Assembly (NCBI RefSeq): GCF_014174405.1
Contig: NZ_JACEGA010000001.1
Coordinates: 2,571,001 to 2,635,000 of the forward strand
From: Variimorphobacter saccharofermentans
Lineage (GTDB): Bacteria > Bacillota > Clostridia > Lachnospirales > Lachnospiraceae
Direction of reading: 5' to 3'
DNA: 64,000 bases
Numbering within the stretch: the stretch's first letter is position 1; every line of letters starts with the position of its first letter. The position numbers were made by a program, and so were the translations under genes. A model generated the notes under the pieces. It ran no database searches. It was not told the DNA's origin and was given only the letters and a program-made list of their open reading frames with translations. Below, in pieces: positions 54,947 to 62,932 of this stretch.

Positions 54947-56137
54947 TCCGGTGTTTATGTAAGTAATGGAGTTCATGCAATGAAACATACGGATCAAATG
55001 ATAGACAGCCGTGTTTCCTCGCTCTCCAACGATGTAATAACACAGGACATTATTGATTTTGACAGTGGAATACCGGCAATTGATCTGTTCCCTAGAGGAA
55101 AATGGAATAGAGTTGTCACGCAGGCATTTAATGAAGCTCCCATATCTGCTCTGGGATATGATTATCCGGAAGGCAGATTAGAGCTTCGGAATACGCTTGT
55201 TGATTATCTGAAGAAAGCCAGAGGGATTCAATGCAAGCCGGAACAGATTATAGTAACAACGGGAGCCAAACAGGGAATCTCACTTCTTGCAAAGTGCTTA
55301 CTTGACCAGAATAGTACCGTATGGATTGAAGATCCTTCGAATCATAATGTGGAACAGATATTTTCCTATCATACCAAGCACATTACGCCAATCGCTGTAG
55401 ACGAAGAAGGGATTCAGACAGATTTATTTCCAGTAAATAGTGTTCCGACCGTCATTTTTGTTACACCCTCCCATCAGTTCCCTATGGGAGGGATCCTGTC
55501 AATACAAAGAAGACTTAAGCTGGCTGAATTTGCACGAAGAACAGGATGCTATATTATAGAGGACGACTATGACAGTGAATTTCGATTTAATGGTCCACCG
55601 ATCAATTCGTTACACGAACTGAACAGTGAGCAGGTAATCTATGTAGGTACCTTCAGTAAAATTCTTTTTCCCTCTCTGCGTCTGGGGTACCTGGTCATGC
55701 CATTTTCTCTAGTGGAACAGTGCAAAGAATGGAAACGACTTGCAGATCATCATTCTAATTCCATAAATCAGCTGGCATTGACACGGTTCATTGAAAATGG
55801 TGATTTGGAACGTTACATAATGAAGGCAAAAAAGCTGTATATCAAGCGTAGAAATCTCTTGATTTCATTACTTAACAAGCACTTCCCTGGAAAGGTTAAA
55901 ATCCATGGAGCGCCTGTCGGTATGCATATCGTCGCGGAATTTGATTCTGTTCTATTTTCAAAGGAATTGATCCATCGTATGAAAGAAGATGGTATCAACG
56001 TGATACCGGTAGAAAAGCATGCTATTGAAAAAGGGAAGCATACTAATCAGATTATATTAGGCTATGCACATCTAAGTCCCTCAATGCTTGAACAGGGAAT
56101 TATAAAAATGAAAGCCATAATAAGTGACCTGTCATAA
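54941..56137 (+). pseudogene. MocR-type regulator lacking its GntR DNA-binding domain
   Basis: The frame from 54941 encodes AGSGVYVSN, the usual end of a GntR winged helix, then a linker and a full class I aminotransferase fold: IDFDSGIPAIDLFPRGKW, YDYPEGRLELRNTLVDYL, VTTGAKQGISLLAKCL, VTPSHQFPMGGILS, ILEDDYDSEFRFNG-like (IIEDDYDSEFRF) and the PLP-binding Lys in YVGTFSKILFPSLRLGY. The 60 or so residues of the GntR helix-turn-helix and the start are missing. An ATG at 54980 could start an aminotransferase-only protein, but no ribosome binding site precedes it. It is fused head-to-head to the GNAT fragment. Confidence 0.8.
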
Positions 56138-56308
56138 AGAGGACAGGTCACTGTAAATATTAACATGATAGCAATTTAACCTTTTTGATTTCCAGCCATA
56201 CCCCAATTTTCGAACGGTGGTTCATTAATTACTATAAAAATATCGGTATTGCAGATAAACCATATGATTCACTTATAAGGCCTTAGAATTACTGCATTCA
56301 AATTTACT

Positions 56309-56644
56309 TTACTTATAGTAATAATACCAATTTCCATTATACATTTTTTCACATTCTTCCTGCGATGCAAAATAGCAATCATTTATTGCGTCTATAGGAT
56401 ATCCATTTACTTCCATTCGTTGCATATGATATTGATTAATTGTTTTGGTCAGACCACTATTTTCTGCTTCTTTTAAATCATCATTTTTATGAAAAATATA
56501 TGAAACGAAGTAATTATCCGCTTCAATATAAGCTCCAAAATCTAAAGATGAATATAACTGTGGAAATTTACTTACCACCTCTTTCCTTGTTTTTTCAACT
56601 ATCTTCTCCCAGTTTATATTTTTATTTTTCATATATTGCTCCAA
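56309..56644 (-). CDS. Hypothetical protein, 111 residues
   Basis: Not recognised. It starts at TTG (56644) 5 bases after AAAGGGGAAAGA, or at an ATG four codons later. The product is soluble and acidic-aromatic, with WEKIVEKTRKEVVSKFPQLY helices, a central strand region (GAYIEADNYFVSYIFHKNDD) and a Tyr/Trp-rich end (MYNGNWYYYYK). Size and composition resemble small immunity or anti-toxin-like proteins of Firmicutes, but no motif supports this. Alone between two decayed genes. Confidence 0.5.
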   Translation of the reverse strand: MEQYMKNKNINWEKIVEKTRKEVVSKFPQLYSSLDFGAYIEADNYFVSYIFHKNDDLKEAENSGLTKTINQYHMQRMEVNGYPIDAINDCYFASQEECEKMYNGNWYYYYK

Positions 56645-56745
56645 TCTTTCCCCTTTGGAATTATATCAACATATGATTCCATGCACTTCCAAGATGTTCT
56701 AACAATTTATCTTGTCATATATTATTATAGATGTTTCTCTTTCGT

Positions 56746-57166
56746 TCAGTTATGACTACTCCCTTCTTTGCAGGCTTCAACATCATTTACTAATCTTTGA
56801 AGAAGCTCTATCCCTTTACTTGTGCAATCTACATCAGTTGATATTAAGGAAATAACCTTATCGATTCTTTCTTTATAATTGTTTGGCTTGATCATAAAGT
56901 CTTCAATCATCTTAACAGCCTTTTTTTCATTTATACAGTATTCTTTATTTATTGCAAACAAGACTTGATTAAGGGAATATATGCTTCGAAAACAATGTCC
57001 ACAAACATAGGATACATAACAATTCTGATCTGTAATAGATGCCGATATCGATATCCGAAGACTCCATGTGAGTACCCCTTGCTCGTGAACCTCCTAATAC
57101 AATGCCCTCTATACAAGGCATAGAGGATAATTACTTTGTTACTAATTGAATAATTTTATCTATCAT
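56746..57166 (-). pseudogene. Nucleotidyltransferase-fold protein, decayed
   Basis: From ATG 57166 the frame reads MIDKIIQLVTK then TAA, then in the same frame IEGIVLGGSRARGTHMESSD and IDIGIYYRSE: the GS-x-A-x-GT and D-x-D motifs of minimal nucleotidyltransferases. After RSE the homology jumps to another frame (YSLNQVLFAINKEYCINEKK, then RIDKVISLISTDVD) that runs to 56746 and matches the C-terminal half. The middle ~100 residues are missing. One nonsense codon plus one internal deletion make it a pseudogene. Confidence 0.72.
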
Positions 57167-57210
57167 ATTTTACGGTTGCCCTTCCTTTACTATCATGCCA
57201 TTAAATAACT

Positions 57211-57675
57211 TTAGTTAATAATTTCGCCTTTGTTTTTCGCTAACTTTTCACGCCATTCTCCTTGCTTATCAGTTGTCAATTTTGCCCACTCTGTTACTTC
57301 TCCAATAATTCTTAAAGGTTCCTTCGAGCGATATGAACGTGTTAAGTTGCCAGGAAACTTTTTATCCGTTACATTAGGGTCGTCTTCAAAATCACCTGTT
57401 GGTTCTACTTTATAAATACGTTCTCTTCCTTCTCCTTTTGCTAATGATGCTGCAAGACATGCAACATTTATATTGGCTGTGAAATAAATGTGGTTCATTT
57501 TAAGTTCAGATTTGAAGTTAGATGTACCACCTGCTGTCAGCAAATCACCTACTCTTAAGTCTGCCTTTGTCCCATGATAAAATGGCCCAATATCAGAAGG
57601 TGCACCCTTAGCTGAACTTGATAACTCATAATTTCTTTTTGCATTCTCAGAATCACCTAACTCCTCATAGCATTT
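57211..57675 (-). pseudogene. arr: Rifampin ADP-ribosyltransferase (Arr) domain, 3' part of IS-interrupted gene
   Basis: The 153 codons left of the IS3 element begin CYEELGDSENAKRNYELSS (end of a TPR-like domain) and continue with an entire Arr domain: FYHGTKADLRVGDLLTAGG, MNHIYFTANINVACLAASLA, IYKVEPTGDFEDDPNVTDKK and FPGNLTRSYRSKEPLRIIGEV. The His of FYHG, Tyr of IYFT and Asp of FEDDP correspond to the Arr active-site triad. Arr inactivates rifampicin by ADP-ribosylation. The 5' part is at 59020-59307; removing the element and one TTT restores a 249-codon frame. An in-frame hybrid start inside the element (57825) exists without a clear ribosome binding site. Confidence 0.85.
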
Positions 57676-57765
57676 TGGTGGTAGACTAAAAATGGTACAA
57701 GTTGAAAGTGGACTAGATCCTAAATAGTAGTTATAATAAATACTATAAGAGATGGAGGAGTTATC

Positions 57766-58053
57766 ATGAGTAAACAGTTTGACAAAAAATTTAAAGAGGA
57801 TGCCGTCCGATATTACTTTGATCATAAAGATTTAGGTCTCAAAGGATGTTCAGATAAGTTGGGGGTTAGCCGTACAGCACTTAGCGTATGGGTTAAAGAA
57901 GCAAAAGAAAACAATGGTGAAGTACCAACTAGGGGTTCAGGCAATTATGAAAGCGATGAAGCCAAGGAAAACGCGAGGCTACGCAGAGAGTTAAGAGATA
58001 CACAGGATGCATTAGAAATATTAAAAAAAGCGATCGGCATCCTGGGAAACTGA
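57766..58053 (+). CDS. IS3-family transposase OrfA
   Basis: 95 residues, a helix-turn-helix_28-type DNA-binding protein: FDKKFKEDAVRYYFDHKDLG, GCSDKLGVSRTALSVWVKE, and a C-terminal leucine-zipper coiled coil (ENARLRRELRDTQDALEILKK). GGAGGAGTTATC precedes the ATG. Near its end the run of seven A's and G (58023-58030) is a slippery site; a -1 shift there enters the orfB frame and makes the OrfAB transposase. Confidence 0.9.
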   Translation: MSKQFDKKFKEDAVRYYFDHKDLGLKGCSDKLGVSRTALSVWVKEAKENNGEVPTRGSGNYESDEAKENARLRRELRDTQDALEILKKAIGILGN

Positions 58054-58082
58054 CAGAAGCTCTCTTCATTGCAACATCCGAA

Positions 58083-58967
58083 ATGGAAGATAAATTGAAC
58101 GATGAAGGCGAACGCCGGCTGAATGTCAGCGGGGTGCTTAGAGTATTAGGCGTTTCAAGAAATGGCTACTATTCATATAGAAAAAGACTTCCTTCTGATA
58201 GACAAAAACGCAAGGAAGCGATTATGGAAAAAATAATGGCAATATACAACGAATCTCATCAGAATTATGGAGCTCCAAAAATCACAAAGGTACTGCAAAG
58301 TGAGGGAGAAAAAATCAGTGAGAAGACAGTCGGAAACTATATGCATGAGCTAGGAATTAGAGCTCAATATGTTAAACCGTATACTGTTACAACGATAGAT
58401 TCAGACTTTAGCTTAGAACTAAAAAATATATTGGATGAGGAATTTAACCCAAGTGAGCCAAATGCTGTTTGGTGTTCAGATATAACTTACATTTGGACCT
58501 ATGAAGGATTTGTATATTTAACAAGTATTATGGACTTGTTTTCCCGTAAAATCATAGCATGGGAGCTTAGTACAACCCTAGAAGCTAAATGGGTTGTAGA
58601 AACGATTAATAGAGCGAAGAAAGCAAGAAGAATAGATAAGCCATTGGTCATGCACAGTGACAGGGGCATACAATATACCTGTAGTGCATATAAGGAGGCA
58701 ACAGAAGGACTTATAAACAGTTATTCAAAGAAAGCTTTTCCATGGGACAATGCATGTATAGAATCATTCCATGCATTAATTAAGAGGGAGTGGATAAACA
58801 GATTTAAAATATTAGATTATAATCACGCATATCGCCTTGTATTTGAATACATAGAGGCATTTTATAACACTGTCAGGATTCATAGTCATTGTGGATATTT
58901 ATCACCAAATCAATATGAGGTAAATTACGCAAAGCAACTGGTAAAATTATACAGGAAGGTAAGCTAA
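58083..58967 (+). CDS. IS3-family transposase OrfB (catalytic part)
   Basis: 294 residues after the first ATG, but the frame is open back to the slippery site at 58023, so the functional product is an OrfAB fusion. HTH_21 region (YNESHQNYGAPKITKVLQSE), then the rve core: WCSDITYIWTYEGFVYL (first Asp), VMHSDRGIQYTCSAYK (second Asp) and WDNACIESFHALIKREW (Glu), with YNTVRIHSHCGYLSPNQYE at the end. All catalytic residues are present. Confidence 0.92.
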   Translation: MEDKLNDEGERRLNVSGVLRVLGVSRNGYYSYRKRLPSDRQKRKEAIMEKIMAIYNESHQNYGAPKITKVLQSEGEKISEKTVGNYMHELGIRAQYVKPYTVTTIDSDFSLELKNILDEEFNPSEPNAVWCSDITYIWTYEGFVYLTSIMDLFSRKIIAWELSTTLEAKWVVETINRAKKARRIDKPLVMHSDRGIQYTCSAYKEATEGLINSYSKKAFPWDNACIESFHALIKREWINRFKILDYNHAYRLVFEYIEAFYNTVRIHSHCGYLSPNQYEVNYAKQLVKLYRKVS

Positions 58968-59019
58968 ATAATAATAAATTTTCCCGATTTAACTTGTACT
59001 TTTTCTTGACATAGTACCA

Positions 59020-59307
59020 TTTGGCTATATTTAAGTATAAGGTTGAATATGCACTTCTAACATTATCATCATTTATCTTTACAGCACACTGTAGAGATGT
59101 CTCCATCCATTTTAGTTTGTCTCTCGTATTTTTTTGTTGTCGAGCGATATGATAAGCTGCGATAAATCTCTCATAATCATCCGTTGCTTCACGCCATGCT
59201 TTATGAAACATAGTGATTGCATCCTCACTGTTTCCACTGTCCTCTAGTCCCAACCCACTCATACAGAGTTTAATAATAGCGTTGTTTGGATCAAATTTTA
59301 TATTCAT
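59020..59307 (-). pseudogene. TPR-like N-terminal part of the IS-interrupted Arr gene
   Basis: ATG at 59307 follows GGAGGTAAGATTCA and encodes 96 codons before the IS3 element: FDPNNAIIKLCMSGLGLEDS, AITMFHKAWREATDDYERFI and LKWMETSLQCAVKINDDNV, two or three TPR-like helical hairpins, ending LYLNIAK. With the fragment at 57211-57675 it forms one protein, an N-terminal helical domain fused to Arr. It starts 52 bp after the peptide deformylase gene and is the third gene of that operon. Confidence 0.82.
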
Positions 59308-59359
59308 TGAATCTTACCTCCGAGTTAATTACTTAATACCTCAATCTCGCAAACCATCA

Positions 59360-59821
59360 TTATATCTCTGGTTTAATTTCCTCAATCGCTCTATCCAGAA
59401 AAATTTCTCCGTCTAAGTGTTCTAATTCGTGGCAAAAACACTTAGCCATTTCATCTTCACCTGTCACAATAATTTCATCCCCATATTCATTTAAGGCTTG
59501 AACTGTTACTTTTTGAGGACGTATCGTTTTTGCAAAACGGTTAGGAAAACTAATACATCCCTCAATACATTCTTGAGCTCCGCTATATCCGATTATTTGC
59601 GGGTTGACCAATTTAAGAGTATATCCACAATAATCTATTACGACTAATCGTTTCAAAATACCTATTTGATTTGCTGCCAATGCGGCACCATTTACTGTAT
59701 GATGAAGTGTATCCATCATATCATCAAGAATTTGTCTTGTTTTATGATCAATCTGGGTTACTTCTTTACATTTCCTACGTAAAATACTGTCATTGTTATA
59801 TCGAATGTTCCTTATTGCCAT
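59360..59821 (-). CDS. def: Peptide deformylase
   Basis: 153 residues from the ATG at 59821 (GGAGGAATACTA); the longer open frame overlaps the upstream XRE gene in another frame. The three deformylase motifs are present: GAALAANQIG (usual GxGxAAxQ; Asn where Pro is common), ECIEGCISFP with the metal-binding Cys, and CHELEHLDG with the HExxH metal site. It removes the formyl group from nascent proteins. The placement between a phage-type repressor and an Arr gene suggests an accessory copy, perhaps giving tolerance to deformylase inhibitors; that is inference. Confidence 0.9.
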   Translation of the reverse strand: MAIRNIRYNNDSILRRKCKEVTQIDHKTRQILDDMMDTLHHTVNGAALAANQIGILKRLVVIDYCGYTLKLVNPQIIGYSGAQECIEGCISFPNRFAKTIRPQKVTVQALNEYGDEIIVTGEDEMAKCFCHELEHLDGEIFLDRAIEEIKPEI

Positions 59822-60056
59822 TAGTATTCCTCCTGCTACTATCTGCACGCGTTTTTCTAGGACTCTTTTTAAACAAAAACACTTCTTCAATAGGGCAACC
59901 AAACACTTGTGAAATATCGTAAGCAAGCCAAATAGAGGGTTCAAATTTTTCTGTCTCAATGGCATTAATTGCCTGTCTCGAAGTACCTACCATTTCTCCT
60001 AACTGCTCTTGGGTCAATCCTTTTTGCTCTCTTAATTCTCTAACTCGATTTTTCAT
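59796..60056 (-). CDS. XRE-family transcriptional regulator
   Basis: 86 residues from the ATG at 60056 (AAAGGAGTTGTCA). The Cro/CI-type helix-turn-helix spans residues 3-60: RVRELREQKGLTQEQLGEMV and GTSRQAINAIETEKFEPSIW, with LAYDISQVFGCPIEEVFLF and a basic tail. It overlaps the deformylase gene by 26 bp. A 16-bp perfect palindrome just downstream of its promoter is its probable own operator. The open frame continues upstream to 60362 (ETAGVGYAVSVVNAKKYNGK and more), which may be the relic of an unidentified gene. Confidence 0.9.
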   Translation of the reverse strand: MKNRVRELREQKGLTQEQLGEMVGTSRQAINAIETEKFEPSIWLAYDISQVFGCPIEEVFLFKKSPRKTRADSSRRNTNGNKEHSI

Positions 60057-60070
60057 TGACAACTCCTTTT

Positions 60071-60127
60071 GTAAAGTTAACTTTACTATAAGTATACATG
60101 GCATCCTTTGTAATGTCAACCTTACAA
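60071..60127 (-). promoter_or_regulatory. Promoter and operators of the XRE-def-arr operon
   Basis: TTGACA (60119-60114) and TATACT (60096-60091), 17-base spacer, - strand. GTAAAGTTAACTTTAC (60071-60086), a perfect palindrome, follows the -10 box at the start site. A second imperfect dyad, TTGTAA ... TTACAA, covers the -35 region (about 60106-60126). Both sites suit repression by the XRE protein. Confidence 0.75.
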
Positions 60128-60429
60128 GCAAAATATAAGAGGCAGTAATTCTGTAAAAGAACTGAGTCCGTGTGCTATATGAATTTACCTTGTCACCGTT
60201 TATCAAACCAATTTCCATCAATACTTGATATGACATAACTTCTTTTCCGTTATATTTCTTTGCGTTTACAACAGAGACGGCATAGCCCACCCCTGCAGTC
60301 TCGGCATCGGTTGTAAACTCTTCAAGAGATGCTGTGAATAGGGGTAAAAATAAGGTTTCCATCTATCGGTTATATTTACCGAAAGTCTGGAAACCTTTAA
60401 TTTCAAACCCACCATATTAAATTTTAATA

Positions 60430-61464
60430 TTAATCATTATTGTTTATGGCTTGTACCAATTTAATCACATACTTCTCATCTATTTCACAATTAATTCCAG
60501 CACATACCATCTTATAAAATTCACCTGCTCTGCCACTTAACATATTCTTAAATAAGGTATTAGATTGATATTCTGGTAATATTAATTTTAATATTCGATT
60601 CATTTCATTTAAAATGTCAGTTGGTATTATACTGTATGTTTTAATAAACCCTTTAATTGTTGTAATATATTCAAGAATAAAATTATTTTCGTATCTTTCC
60701 TTATAATCATGAAAAATACCTCTATTCTTTAACTCCTCCATTAAAATAACATTCACATCAAAATAGCCTAAACGATCAATCCAATTTTTTGTTGATAATG
60801 AAGCAGCATTAGGATGGACTAGATGGTGATATAAATATTCTTTCAAATAATATACTTTTGACACATAATGCTTTACTAATTCACTAAAGAATATATCATC
60901 GTAAATATATCCCTCAGGGAAAAATATATTATTCTCTTGAATCAATTTTCTGCTATAAATTTTGTTCCATATTGCACGGTTTATATCATAATCCAGAAAT
61001 TTTTTCTTGCAATCTGGATTGGATAAATCAAAAAGTGTATCCTCATTCTCAAAACGGCCCATTGATATATTTTTTTTCACTCTTTTTTCATACCTCTTTG
61101 AGCCACACACTACCATATCACATCCATAATTAATTGCCTTATCATATAATTTGGCAAACATATCTAGTTCAATAATATCATCATCATCCATAAAACCTAT
61201 ATATTCACCTGTTGAATAACTCAATCCTATGTTTCTTGCCGCACCTTGCTTCTTATTTTCTGTACAATTAATTACCATAATTGACTGGGGATACTTTTTT
61301 TCCCATAAACAAAGATTTTCATATGTTTTGTCTGTAGATGCATCATTGACAAATATTAATTCTAAATTTTCAATACCAATAGACTGATTAACCAAACAAC
61401 TCACACTGCTATCCAAATAATTAACTGCATTATAACATGGAATAATCACACTTATTTTCTTCAT
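60430..61464 (-). CDS. Glycosyltransferase family 2
   Basis: 344 residues. The GT-A domain (about 3-220) has ISVIIPCYNAVNYLDSSVSC, LIFVNDASTDKT, AARNIGLSYSTGEYIGFMDD and the metal-binding DDDD run (D-x-D), with an acceptor-side YIYDDIFFSELVKHY. The C-terminal ~120 residues are helical. It transfers a sugar to a surface polymer or lipid. It stands alone with no polysaccharide cluster, and codons are markedly AT-rich compared with nearby genes, which hints at transfer. GGAGGAAGA precedes the ATG. Confidence 0.88.
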   Translation of the reverse strand: MKKISVIIPCYNAVNYLDSSVSCLVNQSIGIENLELIFVNDASTDKTYENLCLWEKKYPQSIMVINCTENKKQGAARNIGLSYSTGEYIGFMDDDDIIELDMFAKLYDKAINYGCDMVVCGSKRYEKRVKKNISMGRFENEDTLFDLSNPDCKKKFLDYDINRAIWNKIYSRKLIQENNIFFPEGYIYDDIFFSELVKHYVSKVYYLKEYLYHHLVHPNAASLSTKNWIDRLGYFDVNVILMEELKNRGIFHDYKERYENNFILEYITTIKGFIKTYSIIPTDILNEMNRILKLILPEYQSNTLFKNMLSGRAGEFYKMVCAGINCEIDEKYVIKLVQAINNND

Positions 61465-61851
61465 TCTTCCTCCAAACTATTGCTTGAACTACTTGATATT
61501 ATATCATATTTGTCAAGCATATAAGGTGCAGTTCATCTTTCTTATAGTTAGTTTTATGGATAATCATATATAAATTAATGTGAAATTAAGCTGGTTAATT
61601 GATGCTGAGTCCGCATTATTTACTTATATATCAATGTCACCGAACATTCTCAATATATTAGGGATTATATCTATCACATCGATAGATTAAAAAGGCTGTA
61701 ACTCAAGCGAATGAGTAGAGGGTAGACCCAGCAGCATTTGACTATTTTGCCTTTATTGGTACTAGCAAACTTCTCAAGCGGTTTTCCTGCATTATCTTCG
61801 GGATTTTCTCCAAAATAGTGACTTGCCGCAACGGCGCATGGTATTTCGACA
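61465..61851. other. Intergenic region with a possible coding remnant
   Basis: No intact gene. On the - strand between about 61850 and 61690 one frame reads NGINVEIPCAVAASHYFGEN, then PEDNAGKPLEKFASTNKGKI, before losing protein character. It resembles real coding sequence but has no start and no family I recognise; probably another deletion remnant. Confidence 0.35.
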
Positions 61852-62925
61852 TTAATACCGTTGTTTTATGTAATACCTGTTCCGTTTAACTCTGTTAATC
61901 CCCTCTTCTGAATAAAAGCGAACCTTCTCCTCATACATTCTCTGTTCCGCTGTTCTTACCAATCAATCCATATCATCAAAATCTGTCGCAAAAGCAACGC
62001 CAATCGAAATCTGGTAGCCTTGCTGATGGATATCCTCTTTTATTCGATTCACCCTTTTCTCCACTTCCTTTTCATCAACATCTTTTGCAAAAGCTACAAA
62101 TTCATCTCCGCCAATTCTGAAGGTATCCTCAGATCCAAAGTTATCCTTTATTACCTCGGCAATTGATCGTAGCATTTTGTCCCCGGCAGCATGTCCAAGA
62201 TAATCATTCAGTTCGTGCAATCCGTTCGCATCAATATAGATACAAGAAATTGACTTCTTGCAGGCATTCATGTATGCAGGAAGATTTGTTTCATAACTAT
62301 TCCTATTAAGCAACCCTGTAAGACTATCGTATACACTCATATGTATGATTTGAATTTGATTTCTGAGGTTTTCTATACTGTTTTTCGTAACTGTATACAT
62401 AATAGCCCCATATGCGGATAGAATTAATAGCTGAGGCAAAATCATATAAAGAACCATCTCACCTAAATCATGTCCGAGATCGGGCGACTCTATAGGAGTG
62501 ACTCTAATCAATACAGAACATAAGATTTCAATATATCCGGTTAAAAACTTTAAGTTCCAAGCCCCTAAAAAATAAGCCAATATCGGAGAGATGATGCAAC
62601 AAAAAACAGAGCTACAGAAAGCCATCCAATAAATTCGATACGATCGATATTGGGAAGCAAGCAACATCGGAAGGATATATAGAAGTGTGGCATGGGTATT
62701 TAATACAACTGTAGTAATCAAGGTCAAGAGCATGATCAGTACCATGATTACAAACTTGCTTGCAGGATGCGACAACATTTTTTCCTTACGAATAATAACC
62801 TGTGGAATACTAATAAGAAGAATTGAAATCAGAAAACAGATCCTCATCGTGGTCTTATCCACTTCAAAAATATTCATTTCATTGAGAATATAAGCTAGTA
62901 TAAGGGCTGCACCCATAACTAGCAT
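61852..62925 (-). pseudogene. Membrane GGDEF-domain protein with in-frame stop and IS-truncated 5' end
   Basis: The frame from 62925 encodes six membrane helices (to ~185) and a GGDEF domain: SVYDSLTGLLNRNSYE, IYIDANGLHELNDYLGHAAGD, and RIGGDEFVAF with the intact active-site loop. At 61963-61965 an in-frame TGA interrupts the domain after DFDDMD. The same frame continues LVRTAEQRMYEEKVRFYSEE, the usual last helix, to TAA at 61852. The 5' end abuts an IS1182-like terminus at 62933, leaving no ribosome binding site. A diguanylate cyclase by family, here probably inactive. Confidence 0.78.
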
Positions 62926-62932
62926 CGCTGAT

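Larger units (their letters stand above)
57676..59019 (+). mobile_element. IS3-family (IS150-group) insertion sequence, 1,344 bp, complete
   Basis: The ends are TGGTGGTAGACT on the left and, inverted, TGGTACTATGTC on the right, with a shared inner block (GTACAAGTT) about 20-25 bases in. TTT lies directly outside both ends (57673-57675, 59020-59022), fitting a 3-bp target duplication. It carries overlapping-frame orfA and orfB with a slippery A-run and intact DDE residues, and it splits the TPR-Arr gene. Confidence 0.88.
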
